Assembly: GCA_012932865.1 (NCBI GenBank)
Contig: SAXG01000003.1
Location: forward strand, 868,001 to 932,000
Direction: 5' to 3'
Length of the DNA: 64,000 nucleotides
Source: Amylostereum areolatum
Lineage: Eukaryota; Basidiomycota; Agaricomycetes; Russulales; Stereaceae
Within the stretch, counting starts at the first letter, position 1, and each line of letters starts with the position of its first letter. Below the pieces are notes generated by a model. The model was not told where the DNA came from, did not search any database, and was given only the letters and a program-made list of their open reading frames with translations. The translations under genes were made by a program, and so were the position numbers. Positions 1 through 10,652 of the stretch are shown here, piece after piece.

Positions 1-67
1 CCTCACTCCCTCTCCATCACCACTCCACCCCTCACTCACTCACTCGCTCACTCCCTCTCCGCACATC

Positions 68-895
68 ATGAAGGTCAACGTCAGCCAGGAAGAACTCGAC
101 GGCCTCCACCAAGCTACCGTTCGCGGCGCCATCGAGGGCGTTGTCGGCGGTCTCGCCCTCTCCATCCCCGCCTCCCTCTACGCCCAACGCAGAATACCCG
201 CATATCGCGCTCTTCCCATCCAGGCCAAGGCATTCGCCGTTCGTCCTTGTTGTCGGTCCCCGTCTTCGCCATCCAAACCGAGCGTCGTACTGTAGAATTC
301 GACGAAGCTCACAACTGGTACGTCATCTCCCTATCTACGTCACATCCAATCGCTCACTGTCCTCTTCTCTCGTGTTTGCAGGAAGGGTGCATCTGTCGAC
401 CTCCTCGCGAAGCGCAGATCGGATAAAGAGGCTTCTTTCGAGCGTCTCTCGACCGTCGGACGTCTGCGGCAGTGGGCTATCGAGAACCAGTACAAGGTTA
501 TCCTCGGTTCATGGGCAGCTAGCATGGCCGTCGCTGGTACCCTCATCATGCGCGACAGGTTTGTCTTTATCTCTTACTCCATCCTGCAGAGATGCTCACC
601 GATCTCGCACGCAGACATCAGTCAACCTCTCAAAAGATCGTTCAGGCCCGTATGTGGGCTCAGGGTCTTACTATCGGCATCCTCATCGGCGCTGGCATCC
701 TCACCCACTTCTCAACGTGAGGAGGCCGCCAAACATCATGTTGTTGATCATTCGTGGCGCGACCTGGTACGTCACCTTTGAACCCACCTCCACTTCCGAC
801 CGTATCTGACCCCTCATTTCCTCGTACAGCTCGAAGCGGAAGCGCGCGAGGAGGAGCAGCGCAAAATCCCCAAACTGGCACCCCAGTCCCTATAG
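68..895 (+). CDS. rcf2: Rcf2-like HIG1-domain respiratory supercomplex factor (frame broken)
   Basis: Four exons are visible (about 68-317, 382-558, 615-766, 830-895) with GTACGT..GCAG type introns. The product opens MKVNVSQEELDGLHQATVRG, then has a glycine/alanine-rich helix and a QRR..YRALP segment. Later comes a HIG1-type block containing GSWAASMAVAGTLIMR and QKIVQARMWAQGLTIG, ending in a charged, Glu-rich tail. This order matches fungal Rcf2, an inner mitochondrial membrane protein that associates with cytochrome bc1-cytochrome oxidase supercomplexes. The frame is not clean: two +1 shifts are needed between about 240 and 265 to reach PVFAIQTERR, and one more near 713 (CACTT where CACT would keep frame). 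These look like single-base errors, because the amino-acid pattern on both sides is well kept. The first ATG is only 67 bases from the window edge, so an upstream exon cannot be excluded. Confidence 0.83.
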
Positions 896-1127
896 AGTCA
901 TTTCGCCTAGACCTGTAGACCTGCGCTATAATTACACGCCTATTCTATTGGTCGTTTTTCACGACCTCGCACGAACACAGCTATCGCACGGACACTTCGA
1001 GTTATCCCCCATGTAGTCATATAGTCGTACAAGCACCTAATTGTATTCATGAACTTTTTCTCGCCCACATTGGACTCGTTTCGATCGATCACAAACCAAG
1101 ATCACAAACCCACTACTCGATTTTTGT

Positions 1128-3553
1128 TCAGTAAGTAAAGTTTTCCTCGTGCAGGTGCACCGTCGGCCCTCCGCGAAGGACATCGAGACTCGCATTGAGC
1201 GAGTTCACCGCCGCACGCGCGTCCATCACGAGCTCAACCGGGCCAGACACTGACAATACCAGAGGCAACGTCAGTGACCTGTATCAAAGCGTACCACAAC
1301 GCGAACATACCATCGACGGATACAGGGACCCTCAGCGCGTGCGATCTCTTCCGCCACGAGCCTGCGCACGTCAGGACGGCCTTTCACGGGGATGACCCCG
1401 AGTCCACCCAACTCCGCCTTGGATTGTTTCGCGTCGACGTCGCCGCTCTCGGGCGTCACCCGCCCCGGACCCACCGCATCCTTCTCCAGAACGGCTGGCG
1501 GCGAGGAGGACGGCGACGAGCGCGTGACGAAGATGCTGATGTCAAGGGACAGTGCGGGAGGTGCGGTCGCGATGGCGTCGCTCAGGGCAGTAGAGATCCA
1601 TTCGATGCGTTCTGGTTGAAAGTATGGGTCAGAACGCGCGAAGGGAAGAGATGAGAGCGCACATACCTTCGGAGGGGACAGCCCATATAAAGTGAATGCG
1701 TTTCGAGAGCGCCTTGCCCGCGGAGGCACGTCTAGGGAACGTCCAGGTCAGTTTGTAGTGAGTGTCACCAGCTCACTGGTCACTCACTGTACCAAGTCGA
1801 GCAAGAGTGGGAGCGTGTACGTGACACCGGTGCCGCCTGTCCAACTCAAAACTTAAGTAGAGATCGGCAAGAAGCAGACAGGACGACATACCAGCCACCA
1901 AAACTGACGTCCTGTACGGTCCCAAGTCTGGGGGCATCCCGTATGGTCCGTCTATGTATGCTCGGAACTGAGTGTCGCCATGTTCCTGAGCGAGGTTTAA
2001 CAGCCGCTGCGTCGCGCCCCCCTTTGCGCGTACCAGAAACACGAGTTTCTGCTCCGCGCCCAGGTCGCGAGAAGGGATGCTGGCGATCGTGAACGGGTGC
2101 GACTCGAGAGGGAGCGTCGACACGCCTGGGAAGGCGAGGAAGGCGTGCTGGCCGGGACGCCACCCGAAGGGCATCCGCCGCGTGACGGTGATCTGAAGGG
2201 CGTCTGATCCGACGAGGGACAGGGTGGCGTCGAAGGGCGCATTCTTGGGCTTGAGGAGGTAGTTGATGACCACATAGCGGATGAGGCGTACGAGACGCTC
2301 GAAGCCCCAAACGACCCAGACGGGATATATATAATAGTGGAACCTATGTGAAATCATTTAGATTTGAAAACATGCACTCAAATGAGGGTGCTTACCCCGG
2401 TGTCGTGGTGTGGAGATAGACAACAATAAGAAAGACGCTTACGAGGGAACATCAGCATGTAGGTGATAAGACGTGCAAGGAAATGACGCACAAAACGAAA
2501 AGGACGTGCAAGAAGTAGAAAACCTCGTAACAGTACTTGCGCATAGGCCGGACGGAAAGAAGGAGGATAAGTGTGTAGGCAATGCCAGACGTGGCACCGA
2601 GCTGCTGCCATCCAAAATCAGGGATATAATCAACACCCGTGAACCTGGACGTGACGAAGAGAGATGTTAGGGTTGGGAATCCTTGCCATGCACCACACAT
2701 ACCCTACGCGCCATCTAAACGTGGACGTCAGCGCATGCTCACGTATCATAGGATCATAATGTGCCTACCTTCCCCAGACATGGACCCAAATGAGAACGTA
2801 TATGCACCGTGCGGCCGCCCGATGAAGGACGTTGAGCTGAACGCTGTTTATAGATGGAAAACGGGGATAGAACGCGACTACTGACCTTCTCATGACTGAT
2901 ACCTGTCAGCCCTGTGAACGAAATCAGTGATCAGTGGAAGGTCGATGCTCGATGTTGGTCCGCTTACATCCGATGACACTGTTCTTCGAAGACAGAGCGG
3001 GAAGCAGCGACAGCTGGGCGGCAGCGATATGGGCCGCCTTATTGCTCCAGAAATCTGGGTTCAGATTGTCCGCTGAATGTAGTTTTGAGTCAGATGCATG
3101 GAGCGCTGAACGTCAGAAGGTGGCGTACTATGCACAAACTCCCAGATGAGCAGCGCGGCCATGTAGATCGACGTGATGAACACCTCAAAGACGGACATTG
3201 TGAACGTCCTTCCGAGAGGAATGCGCCAGCGGAAGGCGACAACCCGCCATGCCGTCAAAACGGCAGCGGGCAGACGCCAAAGTGATGCGCGTCCCTTTGC
3301 CTGGTCCCCACTGGCAAGCTTTCGACCATATCGCACGTAGAGCTTCGCCCACAGAATGCAAGTGATATTGATCAAGGTGGCGAGGGCGAGGGCGCTCAAC
3401 TCGAGATACCACACTTGTATGGGGTAAACCTGCGGAATCAGACCGTCAGCGCGACAAGTTAGATATTGGAGAGGGCCGTACAAATTCTCCACGGTGTTTG
3501 ATGGCATGCAGATGTGCAGCCTCAGCGGCAGCGGCAGGGTCGGTGTCAGACAT
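1128..3553 (-). CDS. Ferric/cupric reductase transmembrane component (FRE family)
   Basis: A plasma-membrane flavocytochrome that moves electrons from NADPH through FAD and two hemes to extracellular Fe3+ or Cu2+. I chose the ATG at 3553 (MSDTDPAAAAEAAHLHAIKH) rather than 3507, because only that frame splices (intron 3430-3481) into VYPIQVWYLELSALALA. In order follow helices of the ferric-reductase domain (VFEVFITSIYMAALLIWEF; a helix ending HRAAARCIYVLIWVHVWG; CYEVFYFLHVLFVF; VYLHTTTPGFHYYIYPVW). Then come the FAD-binding motif HPFTIAS, the NADPH-binding GGTGVTYTLPLLL, and a C-terminus ending VHLHEENFTY. About ten short introns splice without any frameshift, so the gene looks intact. It diverges from the nucleolar RRM gene. 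GATA-type sites lie 240-280 bases upstream of the start, which fits iron control. Metal preference cannot be read from sequence. Confidence 0.94.
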
Positions 3554-3790
3554 TGAGAAGTCAGGAGAAGGGGGAAAGCTTTGCGACTTGTATCATTTAC
3601 GGCATGTCAAAGTGGCTTTTGTATCTGGAGAAGGCTCATTGGAACCGCGAACCGGCGCAAAGGCTGGTGCCGTGATGCAACGGCGCATGCATGGGGGTGT
3701 GGAAGATTTGTGTCCTGAGGAGGATTAGTGGTTACTGGGTCGAACTTGGAAGCCGTCCACTGCACATGTTGCGCGACTGACCCGTCCGTA

Positions 3791-3836
3791 ATCTGATAAC
3801 GAGATGCAGCGGTGTGTGCCAATCTTATCCGATAAG
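3791..3836. promoter_or_regulatory. GATA-factor (Sre1/Urbs1/Fep1-like) sites upstream of FRE
   Basis: The plus strand carries ATCTGATAA at 3791-3799, an exact match to ATCWGATAA, the site known for iron-responsive GATA repressors of fungal iron-uptake genes. At 3824-3836 lies the inverted pair CTTATC-C-GATAAG. Both are 240-285 bases upstream of the ferric-reductase ATG. The motif matches are direct observation; iron regulation is inference from the family and the neighbour gene. Confidence 0.6.
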
Positions 3837-4405
3837 GACCCCCGTTTGCTTGCTTCTCGTGACGGTGAAGCGCTTCCCCTGGTCCAGGATGGCCTTGCCG
3901 CTGCATGCCGACGATAATTAGGGGACAGTCGTGGATCAAGAAGCCCGAAGGTACGTACGACGAGGCGAAGAGGAGCGGACGGAAGCCCGCTGCGCTGTCA
4001 TGATGTCGAGGGCGCAGCTTAGAGAATAGTTGCAGCGTACGGGTGGCTGGAGGGTGCTGATGGTGCACAAAAAAGGATTCGGGATATATAAAGCGGTCCC
4101 TTCGACGCCGAGAATGACCGAAGAACACGGCTCATGTTCAGCGTCAAGCGTCAAGTAGGAGCTCAAGACCTAATATGAGCCTCCGGCATTCCTCTAAAGA
4201 CAGGTGTAGTTCAGCGACGATCCACGCTGCACCGAAGGGTATTATGTCACGTACGTAGATCTCCGCATGAAGACCGATTATTGTACACGGTTATGCAGCC
4301 GACTCGGGGGGGGGGGGCATTTTGTGTCTGTAGAAAGGGACGGAGCACAAGCTGCACGTAACCATCGGAGGTTGTACGCGACCAAAGCATCCGCGGCGTT
4401 ATCAT

Positions 4406-4414
4406 ATCAGATAA
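4406..4414 (+). promoter_or_regulatory. Second ATCWGATAA GATA site
   Basis: ATCAGATAA, again an exact ATCWGATAA match, lies about 850 bases upstream of the ferric reductase and 570 bases upstream of the divergent RRM gene. It could be a distal part of the same iron-responsive promoter, or chance. Confidence 0.4.
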
Positions 4415-4980
4415 TGCGAAGAATGATCAAAGCTGAAGGAAGTGGTCAGAAAAAGTGGCGCATAGAGAATGTAGCGGGAATGAGACCCACACGATGGGCA
4501 GGATCGTCCCACGGGATGGGCTGAACGCATGGCGAAGAAGACACTGGTACGGAGACGTCTGGTCGACACTCAGAAGTCCGATCGACTTCTCCGGAGCTTG
4601 GGCGAGGTCGGGGGAAGAGCGACGACGTGGTAAACTTCTTGGACTCGGAAGACCATCCATTCAAAGAGCAGTCGAGGTGCAAGGATCCACTGGATAGCTT
4701 CGGAAGGCCGTACCTTTGGATGAACGCACTCAACCGAGAGCAGGGGAGTTTCAGCGTGGCTCGGGATTCTTGGATAACAATCTTCGATATTGAGAACCAG
4801 AGATGGATGTGCGACTTTGCAGGCGGCGTGCTATTAGTTGAGATTTCGTACTTACAGTGACGTCCCGGCGGTGCCGGTGAGTACGGTGACCCGCGACAAA
4901 CAGACCGTGTGAACTTTTGAAAAACGCTCCTGGCACGGTACAATCGGGCCGAATCGCGTTCTCCCATCCGCTTCACAAAA

Positions 4981-6399
4981 TGTCCTCTTCATCTTCCTCT
5001 TCCTCTTCTCCTTCGCCCTCCCCCGAGCCTCCTCGCAAACGCAAACGCGAAGCAGCCTCTCTTCCAGAGGATCCAGTTACTGACCCTCTTCCGGAGGAAA
5101 CTGTCCTGTCGCACGCTGCCAAACGCAAGGAGAAGAAATCAAAGAAACATCCCGCTCCTGCGGTCGACGTCCCCTCGGAGTCTGCATCCACAGAAAAGAA
5201 AAAGCCGAAAGTAAAAAAGGATACATCGGTCCCGGCCGCCATCGAAACGGCAAAACTCGGTCTGGGTCGGCAATTTGTCGTTCAAAACCACCAGCGATGG
5301 CAGTAAGGAGCTTCTTCGACGGTGCGGGCGAGATAACACGCGTACATATGCCATCAAAATTCGTACCTGGTATTGGTGGGCCTCCGAAAAGGGAGAATCG
5401 AGGGTTCGTAATCTCTCATAGGTTTGACATTGTACCTTACCTATACGGCTTGTATCCACAGATTTGCGTACGTCGATTTCGCAACGCCAGATGCAAAAAT
5501 CGTTGCCATCTCTATGTCCGAGAATCACTTGGATGGGCGAAAGTTACTGATCAAGGATGGTACGTGCCGATAACGCTCTTCTGTACATATCTAACGGAAA
5601 CCCTCCAGGAGATGATTTTACCGGTCGACCTGCGCCTGCTGAAACCGAAGGCAAAAGCAAGGATGGTGCTACTAAGAAGCCCGCATCTGCCCCTGGCCTG
5701 TCCAAAACAGCACAAAAAATTCTTGGCGCACAAAAGCAACCCCCAGCTCCTACACTTTTCTTCGGCAACCTTGGGTTCGAGACGACACAAGAATCCCTGC
5801 GTGGGTTGTTGGAAGCCCACAGAACAGCCGAACCAAAGGACGAACCAACACTTGATGGCGAGAAGAAAGACGTGTGGATAAGGAAGGTACGGATGGGGAC
5901 ATTTGAGGATAGTGGCCTTTGCAAAGGGTGAGTTTTCTCTTTCCTTTCATATGTATATCGATGCTGATGCGCATGCAGCTGGGCATTTGTGGATTTCACG
6001 TCAATAGAGCACGCTACCACCGCTCTCACGAATACGCGAAATCATCACCTGGACGGACGCAAGCTTGTCGTCGAGTATGCATCAGCCGATGCCGTCCGTA
6101 GAGGCGGTGGGGGGCCTCGCCCTCCTAAGGATGGTCAGCGTAAAGATGCGGCGAAGGGTACGACAAGACCCTCGTTCGAGTCCCGCAAGCGCCCGCGCCT
6201 AGGGAAGGACGAGGCAGACGAGGCAGTCTCCTACGAGGTAGCCCCGGAACCCAAACAGACACCGTCGAAACCCTTTACAGCGAATCGTAAGGATCAGGGA
6301 AAACGACCTCGGGCGACCCCTGGTGCTGCATTAGCGTTGGCTAAACGGGAGCAGGTCGCGATCGTTCCCAGCCAGGGAACAAAAATTACGTTCGACTGA
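4981..6399 (+). CDS. Nucleolar two-RRM RNA-binding protein, Nop13/Nop12-like (frame broken)
   Basis: The N-terminus is a serine run followed by a basic, lysine-rich nuclear/nucleolar segment (KRKR, KEKKSKKH, KKKPKVKK). RRM1 follows with RNP2-like VWVGNLSF and RNP1-like RGFAYVDF across an intron. RRM2 has LFFGNLGF and GWAFVDF, and the tail is again basic. This layout (acidic/basic head, two RRMs, basic tail, about 400 residues) is that of Nop13/Nop12, factors of 60S ribosome assembly. Introns start at about 5404, 5560 and 5929. Two frame breaks lie in exon 1: one in the A run near 5253, where one A fewer gives ANSVWVGNLSF, and one near 5312, between SKELL and FFDGAGEITRV. Both sides of each break are conserved, so they are probably sequencing errors. 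Choice between Nop12 and Nop13 is uncertain. Confidence 0.82.
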
Positions 6400-6525
6400 C
6401 TGTGCACCCTTGTCAATCTTGCGAGTCCGTGTAGTACGAGTTTTCCCCATAACAAAAATTACATGCATCGACCAATTATTTTACGAATAGGCTACTTGAG
6501 ATGGGTTACATGGGCACGCTAGCAA

Positions 6526-8667
6526 CTACGGGTCTTCCTGCTCTTCCTCGACGAGACCAACCTCATACTCTCCACAGACATCCCATCGCGAGCCCTCAGC
6601 TGCTGCGGAGACATACTTTACGAAATGCATGACACCCTCGTCACGCAGAACGAGCAGCAGGCGATTGAATCCAGGCTGCACGGTCAGAAGTGTACCGTCC
6701 TCGTCCTCGTCATCCTCGTCCTCGTCCTCGTCCATATCCTCCCCCATGTCAACATCGCCTGATGATGGACTCAATTTTCGTGGTCCAGTTGAGCTTTCAC
6801 CGTTGCCATTCGGTGTGTGACCGTTGGTTCCGGTGCCGTGGCCGTGGCCGTTTTGAGTATCACCGTTCGTTTCGGTCGTGGTCTTTTTCTTGGATCCAGA
6901 GCGGTAGACAGCAGGGTCATCTTCTTCACCATGGGGGGCCATGTAGCACTGCGGGTCGTATCAGAACAAACGCTATCTACAGAGAAAGGAAGGACATTTA
7001 CCTCCCAGCCTCCCCATTCGCCAGTTTGCCATCCCCTGACATCCTCTCCCCTCTCTCCCCTCTCGTCATCCCCGACTGGTGGTGTCAAGCCCAAGACGAC
7101 ATCTAACCTAGCTTCTTTTTCTTCGCTGGTCGCTAGAGTGTACCCCAGACCAGGGCAAAACCTGCGCGCCTCTACGGCGTATCGGAGTGGAAGCATTTGC
7201 GACACATTCGCAAGCCATGCACGGTACGCCGACGACGTGAACAGCTCATCTTGTAAAGAGCGAATGATACCATCCGTGCTCTGTGCCGCGCGAGGTTCCA
7301 CAAATTCGCGGTGATCGGAGGGCGAGAGCACATTGTATCGCCACTTGTGAGGAGGGCCTTTGATTTCCCAACCGTCGCCAGACCCGGCAGTGTGAGGTGG
7401 AATCCGACGTTCTCGACCCGCGCCAACGCCGTCACGCGTATCCCGCTCGCGCAGACCTGAGCGCAGCTTGTCCGCAACAGGAGTGCATAGAAAGTCGTGA
7501 AGCTCGAGGGAAGATTCTTCGACGAAGCGGGAGGCCAGGGCTTTCATTGTGCGCGGCTGAAGATAGACAGGGTTGAGGAATTCGGACAGGAAGGAGATAT
7601 GGTCCTCCGTTAACGGTGTCTCGGGTAATGGTGTCTCGTCTGTCTCTGGATAAGTTTGGAACGAAGTGGACGTAGATGTCTGTGTTGATACGATGGTAAG
7701 ACTCGAGCAGTATTCCGGGGGGAAATGGCCGTACAAGTTGTTCACGAGAGCTAGGCAGATCGCCCGCGTGTTCCGGCTGGTAACCCTCTTCACCAGGTTG
7801 GGCTGCATGAAACCACCCGCTGATGCTAAGCCGTTGACGGCCATCCTCGCCCTCGCCAACGACGACCTCTTCGACCGAATGGAAACTGCGACCTGGCTGG
7901 ACCTCGAAAAATATGAACTGGTTCCACGACGGGGGAACGCTCTTCGTCGGGATCGCCTCGGGCTCCAGCACGCCACCGGGGCCCTCGCGCACAGGGTACA
8001 GTTCGAGTGCTCCTCCCCAGTCTTTCTGCCACATCTGAAAGTGAGGGAGGGGCATGTAAAGGATATAGGAAACACGACGAGTGCCGATGACATCGTCGTG
8101 GTTGAGCAAATGGCAGCCTTTTGTGTAGGTATTGACGGACATATCCTGCTTGATGCCCGACAGTGGACCACAGCCCGTCACCGCACGCATAAATTGGCGG
8201 AAGGTAGGGGAGTAAAGCGCATCGCGCAATTTCAAAATATTGGGCAGGAGCGCGATCTGTTTCTCTGTCAGGTAGGAGAGTGAAGCAAGATCTCCGGTCT
8301 GATTAACCTGGTCCAGCATCAAGCTATTAGACATTCACGTCCAAAGGACCAAAAAACTTGAACGTACGCGATAGATGTCCGTCTCCTTCTCAGTGAAATG
8401 CAGTTCACTGAGGCACTCGTCCTTAACCTTCTGGAGGAGGTCGTCCTGGAAGAGTTTTTCTACGAGGGCGTACTTGTACGGCTCACTCGTGCCATACGCG
8501 GTGTTGAGCCTGTGTACAGTGTTTGGATGGAAAAGATCCTGGGCGAAATATGGGGTAGGATCCTCCCGGCCAGCCGCGTCTGATGCGGCATTGGCGTCGA
8601 TTTTGAGACGTTTGAGGAGAGATTGGTTCCCCTCTGGGGATGGGGAGCGAGCGTGTATTCTAGCCAT
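6526..8667 (-). CDS. tpa1: Tpa1/Ofd1-type prolyl dihydroxylase (2-oxoglutarate/Fe oxygenase)
   Basis: Family members hydroxylate a proline of ribosomal protein uS12 (Tpa1) and control sterol-regulator stability under hypoxia (Ofd1). Four exons splice cleanly (donors near 8367, 7737 and 7007), giving roughly 610 residues. The N-terminal double-stranded beta-helix domain shows the iron-binding H-x-D in LLNHDDVIG (about residues 170-172), then RRVSYILYMP, and the distal histidine in GRSFHSVEEV. A linker leads to the C-terminal domain (SEFLNPVYLQPRTM, FVEESSLELHDFL, GPPHKWRYNVL). A long acidic insertion rich in Asp/Glu (minus strand around 6680-6740) sits inside that second domain, before GTLLTVQPGFNRLLLVLRDEG. 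The start at 8667 gives MARIHARSPSPEG, a basic head suited to nuclear entry. No frameshift was found. Product specificity (mono- or dihydroxylation) is not readable. Confidence 0.92.
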
Positions 8668-9159
8668 GATTGCGTATGGTCGATGGGTAACGCGAGGAGA
8701 TGGAGGGGAGGAAATGCGGCGACCGAGAAAATATGAGAGCGAGCGGTGAGGGGGAATGGGTGCTTGATCCAGGCTCAGCCAGGCCTGGAACTCGGGCTAC
8801 AATTCGATGGCTAGACTCACACGCCCACTTTCATGGGTCTACGCACTTACGCAGGGTCCACGCTTGCTCCGACTCTCCGAGGACAATTTCGAGAGTGGTC
8901 TCGAATCTGAAAAAACTCGCCGGTTTACTGGAACTCATCTTGGACTGACTGGACAAGTCTGGCCGGGGTCCATACTAGGCACTCTCAATCCGATCTAGCA
9001 AGTCAGACAATGCAGGAATGGCTCGTATACTTATACATCAACAAATGATACAGTCTGCACAAACCGAAATCGGAGAAGGGTAGGAAGCGCAAGAGCGCAC
9101 GGAGTAAAAGAGTGTACATGAAAAACCCGAATCCACCGAATCCAAAGTAACGTCGACCG
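8668..9159. other. Intergenic, tail-to-head spacer
   Basis: Spacer between the Tpa1-like promoter (which reads left) and the 3' end of the membrane-protein gene. I see no coding pattern, tandem repeat or recognisable RNA gene in it. Confidence 0.6.
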
Positions 9160-10183
9160 TCATCGCGGCATCTTCTCCTTCTCGTGCATGGGCAGAAGCC
9201 CTTCGTCTGGCCGGATAGGGAGACCAATCTTGCCCGAGCTGTGATGTCTATGAGGGCGCGGAGGTGTCATGTGGCGAAGGGGTGCCTGGGCTTCGGCGGA
9301 AATCCATGCTTCATGAGCTTGGAGTTGCCGAACTTCGCGCTCAGAGAGCTGACTGAGCGGGATCGGTGCATAGACGACCGATGGAAGGGCTTGCGCAGAG
9401 CCACCCGTGGCCATCTTAGGCGACCCAGAGGGGCCGGGAAGGATGTAGATTCGTTGGAGATTGCTGTCCTTGCGAGGGCGTGGTGAAGGCGACGGCATAT
9501 CTGCAGGATACTGTGACATCTTCGCAAAGATCTTGGATATCGTGATGACGAAATGCAGCTGAGCGAAAGAGGTGGGTCAAGGGCCGAGCGTGACAGAAAT
9601 AGGGGACACATACGCGGACGGCAGTGACAATGATCATCACGGCGACGAAGGCAAACAAGGCCCTCTCGAACCACTGCTCACAGTTCTCTAAGTTGAGGCC
9701 TATCTCCGCCATGTCCATCATGAGTTCTTCATGCCTTGAAACCTCCTCGCAGACGGCGGTGCGGATGTTGTAGTAGCGGCAGGACGCATAAGTGACAAAA
9801 AGGGTGGCAAGAGTGCTGCAGACGAAGTCCGCGATGGAAAAATCGCGGTAGAAGCGAACGTAGCGTGGCATGCGCTGGAAGATGTCATGACCCGATTCAG
9901 ATGGTGTCATGACAAACGGACAGAAGAGAAAGCGCACCTTGGCGATGCCCACAAACCCAACGCCGTTAGCTATGGCTGCAGTGAGGAAGTAAGCAGCAAA
10001 TAGGCCTCCTATGATGCCGAGGCCGTTGACTGCCCAGATGTCGACGGAACCCTCCCACTCGCTTTCAGTGTCCCATTTGAAGGAGCGCCAAAGGGAGAAG
10101 AGATGAGAGGCGAGGATGAGGTTTATGACACCGCCAAGGAGAGAGGTGACGAGGGCCACTGCACGATTCCATCGAGATATCAT
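9160..10183 (-). CDS. Uncharacterised four-helix membrane protein
   Basis: Three exons join through introns starting about 9938 (GTGCGC) and 9614 (GTATGT). The product is about 300 residues. Four hydrophobic segments are visible: VALVTSLLGGVINLILASHL near the start; WAVNGLGIIGGLFAAYFLTA; FSIADFVCSTLATLFVTYAS; and FAFVAVMIIVTAVRLHFVIT. A large loop with two cysteines, CRYYNIRTAVCEE, lies between helices 3 and 4. The C-terminal 120 residues are soluble, Pro/Ser rich, with His-rich PPRPHRHHS, and end EKEKMPR. The topology resembles tetraspan membrane proteins, but the CCG signature of true tetraspanins is missing. I do not recognise a named family. Confidence 0.75.
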
Positions 10184-10652
10184 ACTGGCTCGAGCTGGCT
10201 GAGGATTGCTAGGAGGAGCGGGAGATGGTCGCAGTGGGAGGCAAGAAACAACGACTCGGACGCCGTACTACGCCCCTCGGAGTCGGCACCTCCGGCAGAA
10301 GCCGCTCCGTCGCTATCGCCGATGCCGAGCTGCCGCCAGAGTCCTCCGAGGTTCCCACTCGCTATTACTCCACTCCACAGCCAACTATACAGATCCTTCA
10401 TTACACCCTCTGCTTGTAAAGTATCCTCTACTTGGAATCTCTTGCTCGATCAGGGCATTCTGTGCGCATATTACTTCCTACATCCGCCTCTGTTCGCCGT
10501 CCGGCTGGAGAATTCTCGGACATTCGTCCCCCAGATGACCCCCTTCTTGTCTCATCCCGGTCGCCCACGCCCATGCCTCCCCTTATAAGCTACCTTGCCT
10601 TTTCGCACCGCTCTATCAGCTATCTCAACATCACCACCACCCTCCAGCAATC
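10184..10652. promoter_or_regulatory. Divergent promoter between membrane protein and beta-mannosidase
   Basis: The 470 bases between two divergent starts become C/T rich toward the right. A TATA-like TTATAAG at 10583-10589 stands 64 bases before the beta-mannosidase ATG. No other site is clear. Confidence 0.45.
10583..10589 (+). promoter_or_regulatory. TATA-like element of beta-mannosidase gene
   Basis: TTATAAG sits 64 bases upstream of the chosen ATG in a pyrimidine-rich leader, a usual arrangement for basidiomycete genes. Confidence 0.4.

Larger units (their letters stand above)
3554..4980. other. Divergent intergenic region between FRE and RRM gene
   Basis: About 1.4 kb separates the two divergent starts. 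Open frames here (for example minus strand 3607-4128 and 4446-4976) show no family motif, no convincing splice structure and biased composition, so I call no gene. It holds GATA-factor motifs (listed separately), a TATATAA run near 4084 and a 12-base G homopolymer at 4306-4317. Confidence 0.6.

Noticed and set aside
2430..2520. Apparent stop in the ferric reductase after SLHVLSPTC
   Set aside because: Resolved as an intron with GTGCGT donor and CGTAAG acceptor, giving FVFVFLIVVYLHTTTPGF.
3607..4128. Minus-strand 173-residue open frame upstream of the ferric reductase
   Set aside because: Composition is biased, no motif or intron pattern, and it overlaps the likely promoter with GATA sites.
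4446..4976. Minus-strand 176-residue open frame
   Set aside because: No domain, no conserved-looking segment, overlaps the 5' side of the RRM gene.
7665..7737. Apparent frameshift in the Tpa1-like gene
   Set aside because: Resolved as a normal intron (GTACGG..ACACAG) joining REQL to TSTSTSFQ in frame.
7666..8283. Plus-strand 205-residue frame
   Set aside because: Shadow of the Tpa1-like exon on the other strand.
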